From Eubacterium sp. ER2 (lineage in GTDB: Bacteria > Bacillota > Clostridia > Lachnospirales > Lachnospiraceae): a DNA stretch of 64,000 bases. Below are positions 17,196 to 24,638 of this stretch, in pieces. The notes under the pieces were generated by a model. That model was not told the origin of the DNA. It saw nothing but the letters and a program-made list of their open reading frames with translations, and made no database searches. Made by a program: the position numbers and the translations under genes. How positions within the stretch are numbered: position 1 is the first letter of the stretch; each line of letters opens with the position of its first letter. The DNA lies in assembly GCF_000765215.1 (NCBI RefSeq), contig NZ_JPJE01000019.1, positions 1-64,000 of the forward strand, in the 5' to 3' direction.

Positions 17196-17954
17196 CTAAT
17201 ATATAACAGAGATGCCTTTTGATTTAAGCAGATGTTCTGCTTTAGGATCAAAAGAAGAGTCGCAGATTAAAGTGTGGATTGGATCCCAGTCATCTACTTG
17301 AAAAACGCCGGTCATATTGAATTTTGTATGATCGGCAAGAAGGTAATTGTGTGAAGAATTCTGTAGCATAACTCTTTTTACTTCAATTCCGGTTGTGGCG
17401 GTTTCAAAGAATCCCTCGTGTGTAAAGCCGCTACATGAAATAAAAGCGGAGTCTACATAAATTTGCCGCGCTATATTTAAAGTGATTTCAGAATCAAGTG
17501 AGACACCGTCTGTTTTTGAAAGATAACCACCCAGCACAAAAAGATGTACATTAGGATAATCTTGAAGATAGTGAAAAATTGCCGAATTGGAAGTATATAT
17601 CGTTAAAGTTTGAGATTTAGGAAGTAGTTTCAGGGCTTCCAAAGTCGTTGTGCTGGCATCCACAAATATGGAAGATACCGACTTCAAATAAGGCTGCGTA
17701 AGTCTGGCAATCCGATGTTTATATTCCTGATTGCGCAGAGAACGTGATTGAAAAGAAAGTTCTTCCTTGCTAAAGTCAGAAACAATTGCTTTCCCGTATT
17801 TGCGACATATCAGCCCGTTTTTTTCCAGTTTGTCCAGATATCTCCTTACAGTAGCAGGAGAAATATTAAAGTATTTAGCTATGTGGTTGACAGATACCTC
17901 TTTGTGTTTCTTAATATAGTCGTACATAAGTGATTGTCTGGTTGAAGATTTCAT
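17196..17954 (-). CDS. DeoR-family transcriptional regulator of the catabolic operon
   Basis: Cytoplasmic regulator of 252 residues. Residues about 5-60 are the DeoR winged helix (VNHIAKYFNISPATVRRYLD); the remainder is the sugar-phosphate-sensing domain with the conserved IFVDASTTTLEALKLL, TIYTSNSAI and LFVLGGYLSKTDG motifs. DeoR proteins usually repress sugar operons and release DNA on binding a phosphorylated intermediate. Its own promoter is a perfect consensus with an inverted repeat over the -35 box, suggesting autoregulation, and a related site lies upstream of the 19.5-kb operon. It marks the left edge of the AT-rich block. Confidence 0.93.
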   Translation of the reverse strand: MKSSTRQSLMYDYIKKHKEVSVNHIAKYFNISPATVRRYLDKLEKNGLICRKYGKAIVSDFSKEELSFQSRSLRNQEYKHRIARLTQPYLKSVSSIFVDASTTTLEALKLLPKSQTLTIYTSNSAIFHYLQDYPNVHLFVLGGYLSKTDGVSLDSEITLNIARQIYVDSAFISCSGFTHEGFFETATTGIEVKRVMLQNSSHNYLLADHTKFNMTGVFQVDDWDPIHTLICDSSFDPKAEHLLKSKGISVIY

Positions 17955-17996
17955 TGAGAGCCTGTCCTTTCGTCAAGTCTGATAAGTATAAAATTA

Positions 17997-18025
17997 ATTA
18001 TAGGGAGTTGAATCATATGTGTCAA
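17997..18025 (-). promoter_or_regulatory. Consensus promoter of the DeoR gene
   Basis: Minus strand: TTGACA (18025-18020), a 17-bp spacer and TATAAT (18002-17997); both hexamers are perfect. The operator at 18014-18038 covers the -35 box. Confidence 0.85.
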
Positions 18026-18038
18026 GAACGCACATATG
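18014..18038. promoter_or_regulatory. Candidate DeoR operator (inverted repeat)
   Basis: CATATGTG (18014-18021) and CACATATG (18031-18038) are exact inverted repeats with a 9-bp spacer. It overlaps the -35 element of the DeoR promoter, the usual place for an autorepressor. A half-site CATATGTGC occurs again at 18570. Confidence 0.6.
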
Positions 18039-18108
18039 GTACAGAAATGGAAAATAAATACAGAAGCCAGGAGCTGATCCCAGGAAAATGACCGGGTTGC
18101 CCCTGGCT

Positions 18109-18447
18109 TTATCTTGATGAGAGATGAAGATATTCGTCAATGATAATATGAATTACCTCCCGGTTATGGGGAGTGAGTCTACGATATTTTTCGATTAAGG
18201 ATTGCTCATCATTGTTTAGATGGCATTCTAAAGTAGGTTCTATCTTTTCAGGGATATTGGTGTAACCAATCAAATAATCTACAGATGTGTCAAAAAAATC
18301 TGCCATGGACATGAGAGTTTCAAGGTTTGGGGAAGTAATACCATTTTCGTATTTGTAAATGGATTGCTGACTTGTATGTAGAATATCGGCTAACTGCTGT
18401 TGACTGAGTTTTTTGTTCAATCTGAGCAATTTTAAATTTTTCATCAT
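18109..18447 (-). CDS. XRE-family transcriptional regulator
   Basis: Protein of 112 residues with an N-terminal helix-turn-helix of the Cro/CI type (LKLLRLNKKLSQQQLADIL; TSQQSIYKYENG; MADFFDTSVDYLIGY) followed by a 45-residue acidic tail ending in a helix. It lies between the DeoR gene and the operon it may also control. No toxin partner is adjacent. Base composition matches the AT-rich block. The start has aaagga eight bases upstream; two consecutive ATGs are possible. Confidence 0.88.
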   Translation of the reverse strand: MMKNLKLLRLNKKLSQQQLADILHTSQQSIYKYENGITSPNLETLMSMADFFDTSVDYLIGYTNIPEKIEPTLECHLNNDEQSLIEKYRRLTPHNREVIHIIIDEYLHLSSR

Positions 18448-18503
18448 TTTTCACATCCTTTTTCTTTATTCTACCAATTTATGCCAATAAAAAATAAAGC
18501 TTT

Positions 18504-18526
18504 AAAAGTTTTTGAATGAAACTTTT
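18504..18526. repeat. Perfect inverted repeat in the XRE-operon intergenic region
   Basis: AAAAGTTT and AAACTTTT, 8-bp arms with a 7-bp spacer, about 60 bp upstream of the XRE start. Possible XRE operator. There is no adjoining T tract that would make it a terminator. Confidence 0.4.
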
Positions 18527-18569
18527 CAAGATTTAAGCGCTATAAGAAGGGATTTGAGATTTATGGAAA

Positions 18570-18590
18570 CATATGTGCAAAATGCACAAA
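18570..18590. promoter_or_regulatory. Second candidate DeoR site upstream of the operon
   Basis: CATATGTGC (18570-18578) repeats the half-site of the operator at 18014-18038. Within it TGTGC-AAAAT-GCACA (18574-18588) is a perfect inverted repeat. It sits about 50 bp before the -35 box of the operon promoter. Confidence 0.4.
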
Positions 18591-18638
18591 AATGTTGGAG
18601 ATATTAAAATAAAACTATCAAAACGAACATTTTTTGTG

Positions 18639-18667
18639 TGGACAATGAGCGTTTTAATAAATAAAAT
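18639..18667 (+). promoter_or_regulatory. Promoter of the polyol/deoxysugar operon
   Basis: TGGACA at 18639-18644, 17-bp spacer, TAAAAT at 18662-18667; each hexamer matches 5 of 6. The first gene starts at 18719. Confidence 0.6.
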
Positions 18668-18718
18668 GGGGACAAAATTAAGAACAAAAGCAGAATAGTT
18701 GACAAAAGGGGTGAGAAG

Positions 18719-19816
18719 ATGCAAACAAAAATGCAGGCTTTAGTAACCTATGGGGCACATGATTACCGGCTTGAAAAAGTTGATGTTCCGAGAGCGGGAA
18801 AAGGAGAAATGATTATTAAAGTCGAAGGTTGTGGAATTTGCGCAGGGGATCTGAAAGCCTATGAGGGTGGAACTGTTTTTTGGGGAGATGGAAAGAAACC
18901 TCCATATGTAGAAGTACCGGCCATAGGGGGACATGAATTTGTAGGACATATCGTAGAGATAGGACCGGGTATCGAAGAAAAAGAAACTTATGGTATTGCA
19001 GATAAGGATTTTAAGATCGGAGATCGTGTTGCTGTAGAACAGATTGCACCTTGTGGAGAATGCAGATTTTGTAAAGAGGGAAATTATCATCTTTGCGTAC
19101 CTCATAATGTATACGGATTTAAAAATTATCTAAATGGAGGATTTGCCGAGTATGCAAAACTGACCAAAGAGTCTCTTGTCTACAAGATACCGGAAGATAT
19201 GCCATTAAAAAAGGCTCTTCTGATAGAACCATACGCCTGCTCTATGCATGCGATTGACCGTGCAAAAATCGGTAAAGATGATGTTGTCGTAATATCCGGT
19301 GCAGGATGTTTGGGACTTGGAATGATTACAACAGCAAGGAAGTATGATCCAAAAGCATTGATAGCATTGGATTTGAATGAGGAGCGTTTGGAGACAGCGC
19401 TAAAGTTTGGTTGTGATCTCACTATCAACCCGGCAAAAGGAAATCTTGAAACTATCATAAATGAATTATCAGGTGGTTATGGCTGTGATGTATACATTGA
19501 GGCGACAGGACATCCATCTAGTGTAAAGCAGGGACTGGAAATCATACGAAAAGGAGGACGTTTTATAGAATTCAGCGTGTTTCTTGATCCTGTAACGTGC
19601 GACTGGAGTGTGATAGGTGATGGAAAAGAACTGGATATGTATGGAGTAAGCCTGAGTAAAGGATGCTTTCCCAAGGCAATAGAAGGACTCTATTCGGGGG
19701 AATTAATGTCTGATAACGTGGTTTCACATATCTTTAAACTGGAGGACTTTAAAGAAGCGTTTAAACAAAGCGGAAGTGGAAAAGGCTCCATCAAGGTGGC
19801 ATTTACATTTGAATAA
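18719..19816 (+). CDS. Zinc-dependent MDR dehydrogenase, erythritol/L-threitol dehydrogenase-like
   Basis: Medium-chain NAD(P)-dependent alcohol dehydrogenase of 365 residues. The catalytic zinc site is formed by Cys and Glu in CGICAGDLKAYEGG and GGHEFVGH; the structural zinc site is the four-cysteine CGECRFCKEGNYHLC; the nucleotide fold has SGAGCLGLG. The insert after the first Cys (TVFWGDGKKPPYVEVPAIGG) resembles the FWGD/PPYV segment I recall from erythritol/L-threitol dehydrogenases, which oxidise tetritols to L-erythrulose. This is a family resemblance, not proof of substrate. It is the first gene of the operon, and a hairpin-prone 108-base gap follows it. Confidence 0.85.
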   Translation: MQTKMQALVTYGAHDYRLEKVDVPRAGKGEMIIKVEGCGICAGDLKAYEGGTVFWGDGKKPPYVEVPAIGGHEFVGHIVEIGPGIEEKETYGIADKDFKIGDRVAVEQIAPCGECRFCKEGNYHLCVPHNVYGFKNYLNGGFAEYAKLTKESLVYKIPEDMPLKKALLIEPYACSMHAIDRAKIGKDDVVVISGAGCLGLGMITTARKYDPKALIALDLNEERLETALKFGCDLTINPAKGNLETIINELSGGYGCDVYIEATGHPSSVKQGLEIIRKGGRFIEFSVFLDPVTCDWSVIGDGKELDMYGVSLSKGCFPKAIEGLYSGELMSDNVVSHIFKLEDFKEAFKQSGSGKGSIKVAFTFE

Positions 19817-19924
19817 TCCGTGGGATAATCCTGTTTTGGAGGTGACGGCAGATTTATATAGAGGGCCCTGTCTGCGATGACCGTCCGAAAACGGCTTATT
19901 ATAAAAAGATAGGAGGTAGAATTT

Positions 19925-21289
19925 ATGAAAAAAAGAATTTTGGCAGCATTTCTTGTGACGTCGATGTGCATGGGACTCGTGGCATGTTCCGGATCATCTT
20001 CGGATAGTAGCGGTGGAAGCTCATCCGATGGGGAGATCACAGTCTCTATCGCAGCTTTGAATAATCCTATTATATCCAATTTAGTAGAACTTTCTCAGGA
20101 GTATTATGAGGCAGAAGGTGTAAAACTGGATTTTGCTGTGTTACCGGAAAATGATCTGCGTGAAAAGGCGACATTGGAGGCATCTACTGGAGGAACTACT
20201 TACGACATTTATTTTACAGGTCCATATGAGGCGAATTTCTGGATCCAGTATGGGTGGGCAGAAAATCTGCAGCCGTATATTGATAACATGACAGATGAAC
20301 AGAAAGAGTCATTAGATTTGGATGATATTTTCCCCGCTATGCTGGAGTCTGTATCTGATCCTGAGACAGGAGATCTTTACGCTCTTCCGTTTTTTGGTGA
20401 GGCAAGTTTCTTCATGTACAATAAGGAATTACTTGCAAATGCAGGTGTAGAAATGCCGGAAAATCCCACGTGGGAAGATATCTATAATATTGCGGTGGCA
20501 GTTAATGATGATGAAGCAGGGATCGTTGGCATGACAATGAGAGGAGCTCCTGGTTGGGGAATGAGTGGCGCACCGTTTGTTACGATCGTGAATGCCATGG
20601 GAGGAAAATTCTATGACATGGATTGGAATGCTACTGTAGAGACCGATGAGCAGAGAGCAGCATGGGAGATGTACAAAAATATTCTTCGGGATGCAGGACA
20701 GGATGACATTATCACGTATACCTATAATGAATGTATCAGTTTGATGAATACGGGAAAATGTGGTATCTGGTATGATGCTACATCCAATGCACCTAATCTG
20801 GAAGCAGAAGACTCACCGATTAAGGGAAAAGTAGGATATGCGCAGTCACCTGCCGGATGGCTCTGGAACTGGGGCATGAACATCAATCCTAATTCTTCTG
20901 ACGAGAAAAAACAGGCAGCTTTTGATTTTATGGTATGGGCCTGCTCTAAAGATTATGTAGATTTGTCCCTGAAGGAAGATCCTAGTGGTGCTTCTACACC
21001 ATCTGGCATCAGAGCTTCTACGTATGAGCTGGACGCATATAAAGATCTTCCGTACGCAGAACCCACTTTGGAAGCGCTGTCCAATCTGGACTTTAATCAT
21101 CCATGTAAAGATGAAGTACCCTATGTTGGATTACAGTATATTGCTATTCCTGAATTCCAGGAGGCGGGAGATACGATGACAGAGGAACTTGCAGCCTATG
21201 TTACAGATGAGATTTCTCTGGACGAAGCACTGGCCGCTACGCAGGCGGCTTTCGAGGAAGCCGCAGAAGAGGGCGGATATAAAGAATAA
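19925..21289 (+). CDS. Sugar/polyol ABC transporter substrate-binding lipoprotein (SmoE-like)
   Basis: Family 1 extracellular solute-binding protein of 454 residues with a lipoprotein signal ending LVAC (Cys22) and a Ser/Gly linker. The segments GGTTYDIYFTGPYEANFW and YALPFFGEASFFMYNKELL are close in pattern to sorbitol/mannitol-binding proteins of the SmoE type, so an alditol or similar ligand is likely. It is followed by two permeases; the matching ATPase is encoded later in the operon, at 26448. A hairpin (21306-21346) follows the gene, which commonly raises the level of binding protein over the permeases. Confidence 0.9.
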   Translation: MKKRILAAFLVTSMCMGLVACSGSSSDSSGGSSSDGEITVSIAALNNPIISNLVELSQEYYEAEGVKLDFAVLPENDLREKATLEASTGGTTYDIYFTGPYEANFWIQYGWAENLQPYIDNMTDEQKESLDLDDIFPAMLESVSDPETGDLYALPFFGEASFFMYNKELLANAGVEMPENPTWEDIYNIAVAVNDDEAGIVGMTMRGAPGWGMSGAPFVTIVNAMGGKFYDMDWNATVETDEQRAAWEMYKNILRDAGQDDIITYTYNECISLMNTGKCGIWYDATSNAPNLEAEDSPIKGKVGYAQSPAGWLWNWGMNINPNSSDEKKQAAFDFMVWACSKDYVDLSLKEDPSGASTPSGIRASTYELDAYKDLPYAEPTLEALSNLDFNHPCKDEVPYVGLQYIAIPEFQEAGDTMTEELAAYVTDEISLDEALAATQAAFEEAAEEGGYKE

Positions 21290-21305
21290 AGAGTGAGTAA
21301 TGGAA

Positions 21306-21346
21306 GGGGCAGAAGTCTTACGTGGTATGGCGGAGGCATCTGCCCC
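21306..21346 (+). other. Intercistronic hairpin after the binding-protein gene
   Basis: ggggcaga (21306-21313) pairs with tctgcccc (21339-21346) across a 25-base loop; there is no T run. It probably stabilises the upstream message or partly limits read-through. Confidence 0.45.
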
Positions 21347-21373
21347 TATTAAGAACAGGATTGGGATGAGGCT

Positions 21374-22270
21374 ATGAAAAGAACGGAACTCAATATAAAA
21401 AAAAGATATCCTATAGAACGCACATTTGTGGCGCCTGCCTGTATCATCGTTGCTATTGCTACCCAGGTGCCATTTGTTCTGACAATCATTTTTTCGCTGT
21501 TAAGATGGAATATCGTGCGTCCGGATCAGGGGATAACATTTGCCGGATTAAATAATTTTATATACTACCTGAAAGACAAAGAGTTTTACACGATCTGTCT
21601 CCAAACCGTAGGAATGATCGGGGCAGCGCTCATTTTATGTATGGTATTGGGGTATTTGATCGCTCTGATGCTCGACTCAGATATACCAGGGAAAACACTC
21701 TCACGGACATTGATTTTGAGCCCATTTTTTATTATGACTACAACAACTGGCGTACTTTGGAAAACAACTATATTAAACACAAATTTTGGATGGGTAGGTA
21801 CGATAGCAAATATGCTGGGAATGAAAGCGGTTGATTTCGTCAGCTATTATGCCAGACCTCTGCTGGTTTTCCTGTTTGTATGGCAATGGATGCCGTTTTT
21901 TGTACTTGTACTTCTGGGAGGACTTCAGGGAATTCCTACAGAGGTATTGGAACGAGCAAATCTGGATGGGTGCAGCAAGTTTGAGATGGTGTTCAAAATT
22001 AAACTGCCAATGATCTTTAATCATATGCAGGTGGCCCTAATGCTGGGACTGATTTTTCTGGTGAAAGAGTTTGGATTAATCCTGACGACTACCTCAGGAG
22101 GACCAGGACAACAGACGTATACATTGACATTTTATATTTACAGAACTTTGTTTAGTGGTTCAAATGTAGGAAGAGCGGCAGCGTTGTCAGTGATCACAGT
22201 AGTTGTAACTTTAACAATAATCAACCTAATATTCCGGGCAATTAAAAAACGCCGGGCAGTGTATGAGTAG
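21374..22270 (+). CDS. Sugar ABC transporter permease 1 (MalF/UgpA type)
   Basis: Membrane permease of 298 residues with about six helices. The EAA-type ATPase-docking loop is GIPTEVLERANLDGCSKFEMVFKIKLP, at about residues 190-216. The C-terminal GLILTTTSGGPGQQTYTL is typical of family-1 sugar permeases. It forms a heterodimer with the next gene's product and works with the SmoE-like binding protein at 19925 and the ATPase at 26448. Confidence 0.93.
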   Translation: MKRTELNIKKRYPIERTFVAPACIIVAIATQVPFVLTIIFSLLRWNIVRPDQGITFAGLNNFIYYLKDKEFYTICLQTVGMIGAALILCMVLGYLIALMLDSDIPGKTLSRTLILSPFFIMTTTTGVLWKTTILNTNFGWVGTIANMLGMKAVDFVSYYARPLLVFLFVWQWMPFFVLVLLGGLQGIPTEVLERANLDGCSKFEMVFKIKLPMIFNHMQVALMLGLIFLVKEFGLILTTTSGGPGQQTYTLTFYIYRTLFSGSNVGRAAALSVITVVVTLTIINLIFRAIKKRRAVYE

Positions 22271-22284
22271 AGAGGGGAGATATT

Positions 22285-23157
22285 GTGAAAAAAGCAGTAA
22301 TTCACAGAGATGCCAGAAGTAAAAAAACTGCAGCAAAAAAAGAAATAAAGAGATGGATCATAGGTATTGTTGTGCTTTTGTTTGCACTGCTATATTTTTT
22401 CCCAATTTTATATATGATTCTGAGCGGTTTTAAAACAGAGGTGGAGGCTGCTGTTCCGGCAATCTTTTTTCATCCAACACTGCAGACATGGCAAAAAGTG
22501 TTGTCAGATGCCTCTATGATAAATTATCTGAAAAATACAGTGTATCATGTTGTACTCGGAACAGGCATCTGCCTCATTTTAGGAATACCAGCTACATACG
22601 CTATCGTATTTGCTAAATTTAAGAAGGAGGGGCGGTCGGAAAGTTTGTATAACTGGTTCGTGACTACAATCCTGCTTCCTCCGGTAGCTGTTCTGATACC
22701 GTTATATATTGTCTTTAAAGAGCTGAATTTAAGCCATACAAGAGGAGGACTGCTGTTTTTATACATTGGCTTTCATCTTCCACTCTGCATATGGCTCCTG
22801 TATTCTTTTTTTAAAGATGTGCCAACAGAAGTAGTAGAAGCCGCCAAGATCGATGGATGTACAAATCGGCAGCTTATTATGGGAATCATTATGCCATTGA
22901 CAAAAACAGGGATCATGACAGCAGGACTCTTAGTAGCTGTATTTATATGGAATGAATTTTTCCTTGGATATAATTTAACTACTAATGCGACTGCAACTCT
23001 TCCGGTGTATATGGCGAGATTTGGACAGCAGCAGGGGCAGTTTATTGCTCAGTTGTCAGCTTCTGCATCGATATCATGTATTCCACCTATGATCTTTGGA
23101 TGGATATCACAGAAATCTCTGATCAAAGGTTTGACGGCGGGAGCAGTGAAGGGATAG
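22285..23157 (+). CDS. Sugar ABC transporter permease 2 (MalG/UgpE type)
   Basis: Membrane permease of 290 residues. It has a basic N-terminal tail, about six helices, and the EAA loop DVPTEVVEAAKIDGCTNRQL near residues 175-194. The C-terminus ends in SLIKGLTAGAVKG, the common end of MalG-type permeases. It begins with GTG 22285 preceded by gaggggag, 14 bases after the first permease. Confidence 0.93.
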   Translation: MKKAVIHRDARSKKTAAKKEIKRWIIGIVVLLFALLYFFPILYMILSGFKTEVEAAVPAIFFHPTLQTWQKVLSDASMINYLKNTVYHVVLGTGICLILGIPATYAIVFAKFKKEGRSESLYNWFVTTILLPPVAVLIPLYIVFKELNLSHTRGGLLFLYIGFHLPLCIWLLYSFFKDVPTEVVEAAKIDGCTNRQLIMGIIMPLTKTGIMTAGLLVAVFIWNEFFLGYNLTTNATATLPVYMARFGQQQGQFIAQLSASASISCIPPMIFGWISQKSLIKGLTAGAVKG

Positions 23158-23203
23158 GAAATCAAAACACGCAAAATATTTATGGGGGTTGAAAGGAGAA
23201 AAA

Positions 23204-23839
23204 ATGGATAAAGAACTGATAAATCGGGTGTTAGCAGTTGCAAAGCGCCTGGATGAAAAAAATCTGGTCAATACGTTTGAGGGAAATATATCAGCTAAAA
23301 AAGACGGTCTGATTTATATTACGCCTACAACCAAAAACAAAGCCCTTTTAACGGAAGAAATGATCGCTGTTATCGACGAGGAGGGAAAGCAGATCGGAGG
23401 AAATTGCCGCCCGACATCGGAACTTCCCATGCACATTGATACATACAAGATACGGAAAGATATTGGGGGAGTAGTCCATTGTCATCCTACTTTTTTAACA
23501 GCACATGCTATCTGTAATAAGCCAGTGGAAACAAAAGGATATCCGGAAATGATGGCTAACTTTAAAGTTTTTGAAGTGGCGCCTTATGGGCGTCCGGGAA
23601 CAGAGGAAATATTAAAAGGCGCTATACCTATTTTTGAGCATAGTGATGTAGTTCTTCTGGGAAATCATGGAGTATTAGCTGTAGGCCAGACAGTTGAAGA
23701 CGCCATGAACAAAGTAGAGGCAGCGGAAGCGATCACAAAAGCGCTATATTACGCAAATTTAGTTGGAACTCCTATGGACTTAAGTGAAGATGAGTGTAAA
23801 TACTTTTATGAGTTATATGACCAGAAATACAGAAAATAA
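23204..23839 (+). CDS. Class II (zinc) aldolase/adducin-family protein, L-fuculose-phosphate aldolase-like
   Basis: Protein of 211 residues of the FucA/AraD superfamily. Zinc ligands are the two His of VHCHPTFL and the His of GNHGVLAV; the catalytic-acid position lies in SELPMHIDTY, corresponding to Glu73 of FucA. The N-terminal NTFEGNISAKKDG is the phosphate-binding Gly-Asn loop. Such enzymes split L-fuculose-1-phosphate or D-ribulose-1-phosphate into DHAP and an aldehyde, or epimerise or decarboxylate related sugars. With the FucI gene two genes later, an aldolase role is likely. ATG 23204 with aaaggag is preferred over an in-frame TTG at 23189. A paralogue lies at 33619. Confidence 0.88.
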   Translation: MDKELINRVLAVAKRLDEKNLVNTFEGNISAKKDGLIYITPTTKNKALLTEEMIAVIDEEGKQIGGNCRPTSELPMHIDTYKIRKDIGGVVHCHPTFLTAHAICNKPVETKGYPEMMANFKVFEVAPYGRPGTEEILKGAIPIFEHSDVVLLGNHGVLAVGQTVEDAMNKVEAAEAITKALYYANLVGTPMDLSEDECKYFYELYDQKYRK

Positions 23840-23855
23840 TGAAGGGGGTACGGAC

Positions 23856-24620
23856 ATGAATATTCAGGAGAAGTTCTGTCTTAAAGGAAAGAAAGCGGTC
23901 GTTACAGGAGGAGCTCAGGGAATCGGATTAAATTATGCAATGGCAGTTGCTGGAGCGGGGGCAGATGTTATACTGGCAGATTTAAATGAGGAGAAGGCCA
24001 GGGAAAGTGCTGATTTTCTGGAAAAGCAATATGGTGTAAAAGCAATGGCGATCCGGACAGATGTGACTCAGCCTGAACAGGTAGAGAATATGTGCAGCAA
24101 GATGATCAAAGAAATGGGAAGGATAGATATTGCGTTTTGTAACGCGGGAATTTCCATTAATGTGCCTGCGGAAGAAATGAGCTACGAACAGTGGAAAAAA
24201 GTAATAGATATCAATCTCACAGGGGTTTTTCTTACTGCTACTGCAGTCGGGCGTTATATGTTGCGTCAAGGAAGAGGTTCGATTATTAATACGGCCTCTA
24301 TGTCCGGACATATTGTAAATATTCCGCAGCCGCAGATAGCATATAATGCATCAAAAGCGGGGGTGATCATGCTGACAAAATCTCTGGCAGTAGAGTGGGC
24401 TCAGAAAAATGTAAGGGTCAACAGCATCAGTCCTGGATATATTATGACGGATTTAATCGAGGGACATGAGCTGATTCCTGAATGGACAGGGCTTTCACCG
24501 CTGAAGAGAATGGGATGTCCGGAAGAACTGCAGGGAATAGCGCTTTATCTGGCAAGCGATGCAAGCAGCTTCACAACGGGTGCGGATTTTACGATTGATG
24601 GTGCATATACCTGTGTCTGA
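23856..24620 (+). CDS. Short-chain dehydrogenase/reductase, polyol or sorbose reductase-like
   Basis: NAD(P)-dependent Rossmann enzyme of 254 residues. The cofactor motif is TGGAQGIGLN, the structural motif is NAGIS, and the catalytic triad is Ser of SMSGHIVN, then YNASK (Tyr and Lys). The stretch MSGHIVNIPQPQIAYNASKAG is the form common in D-arabinitol, D-threitol and L-sorbose/xylulose reductases (given here in parts: MSGHIVN, PQPQIAY, NASKAG). It probably interconverts an alditol and a ketose. ATG 23856 follows aagggggt; the longer frame from 23784 overlaps the aldolase and lacks a site. Confidence 0.88.
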   Translation: MNIQEKFCLKGKKAVVTGGAQGIGLNYAMAVAGAGADVILADLNEEKARESADFLEKQYGVKAMAIRTDVTQPEQVENMCSKMIKEMGRIDIAFCNAGISINVPAEEMSYEQWKKVIDINLTGVFLTATAVGRYMLRQGRGSIINTASMSGHIVNIPQPQIAYNASKAGVIMLTKSLAVEWAQKNVRVNSISPGYIMTDLIEGHELIPEWTGLSPLKRMGCPEELQGIALYLASDASSFTTGADFTIDGAYTCV

Positions 24621-24638
24621 TGTAAGGAGGACGAAAAT

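Noticed and set aside
18064-18109. Terminator hairpin after the XRE gene
   Set aside because: Arms aagccagg/cctggctt are separated by about 30 bases and there is no convincing T run; left as weak structure.
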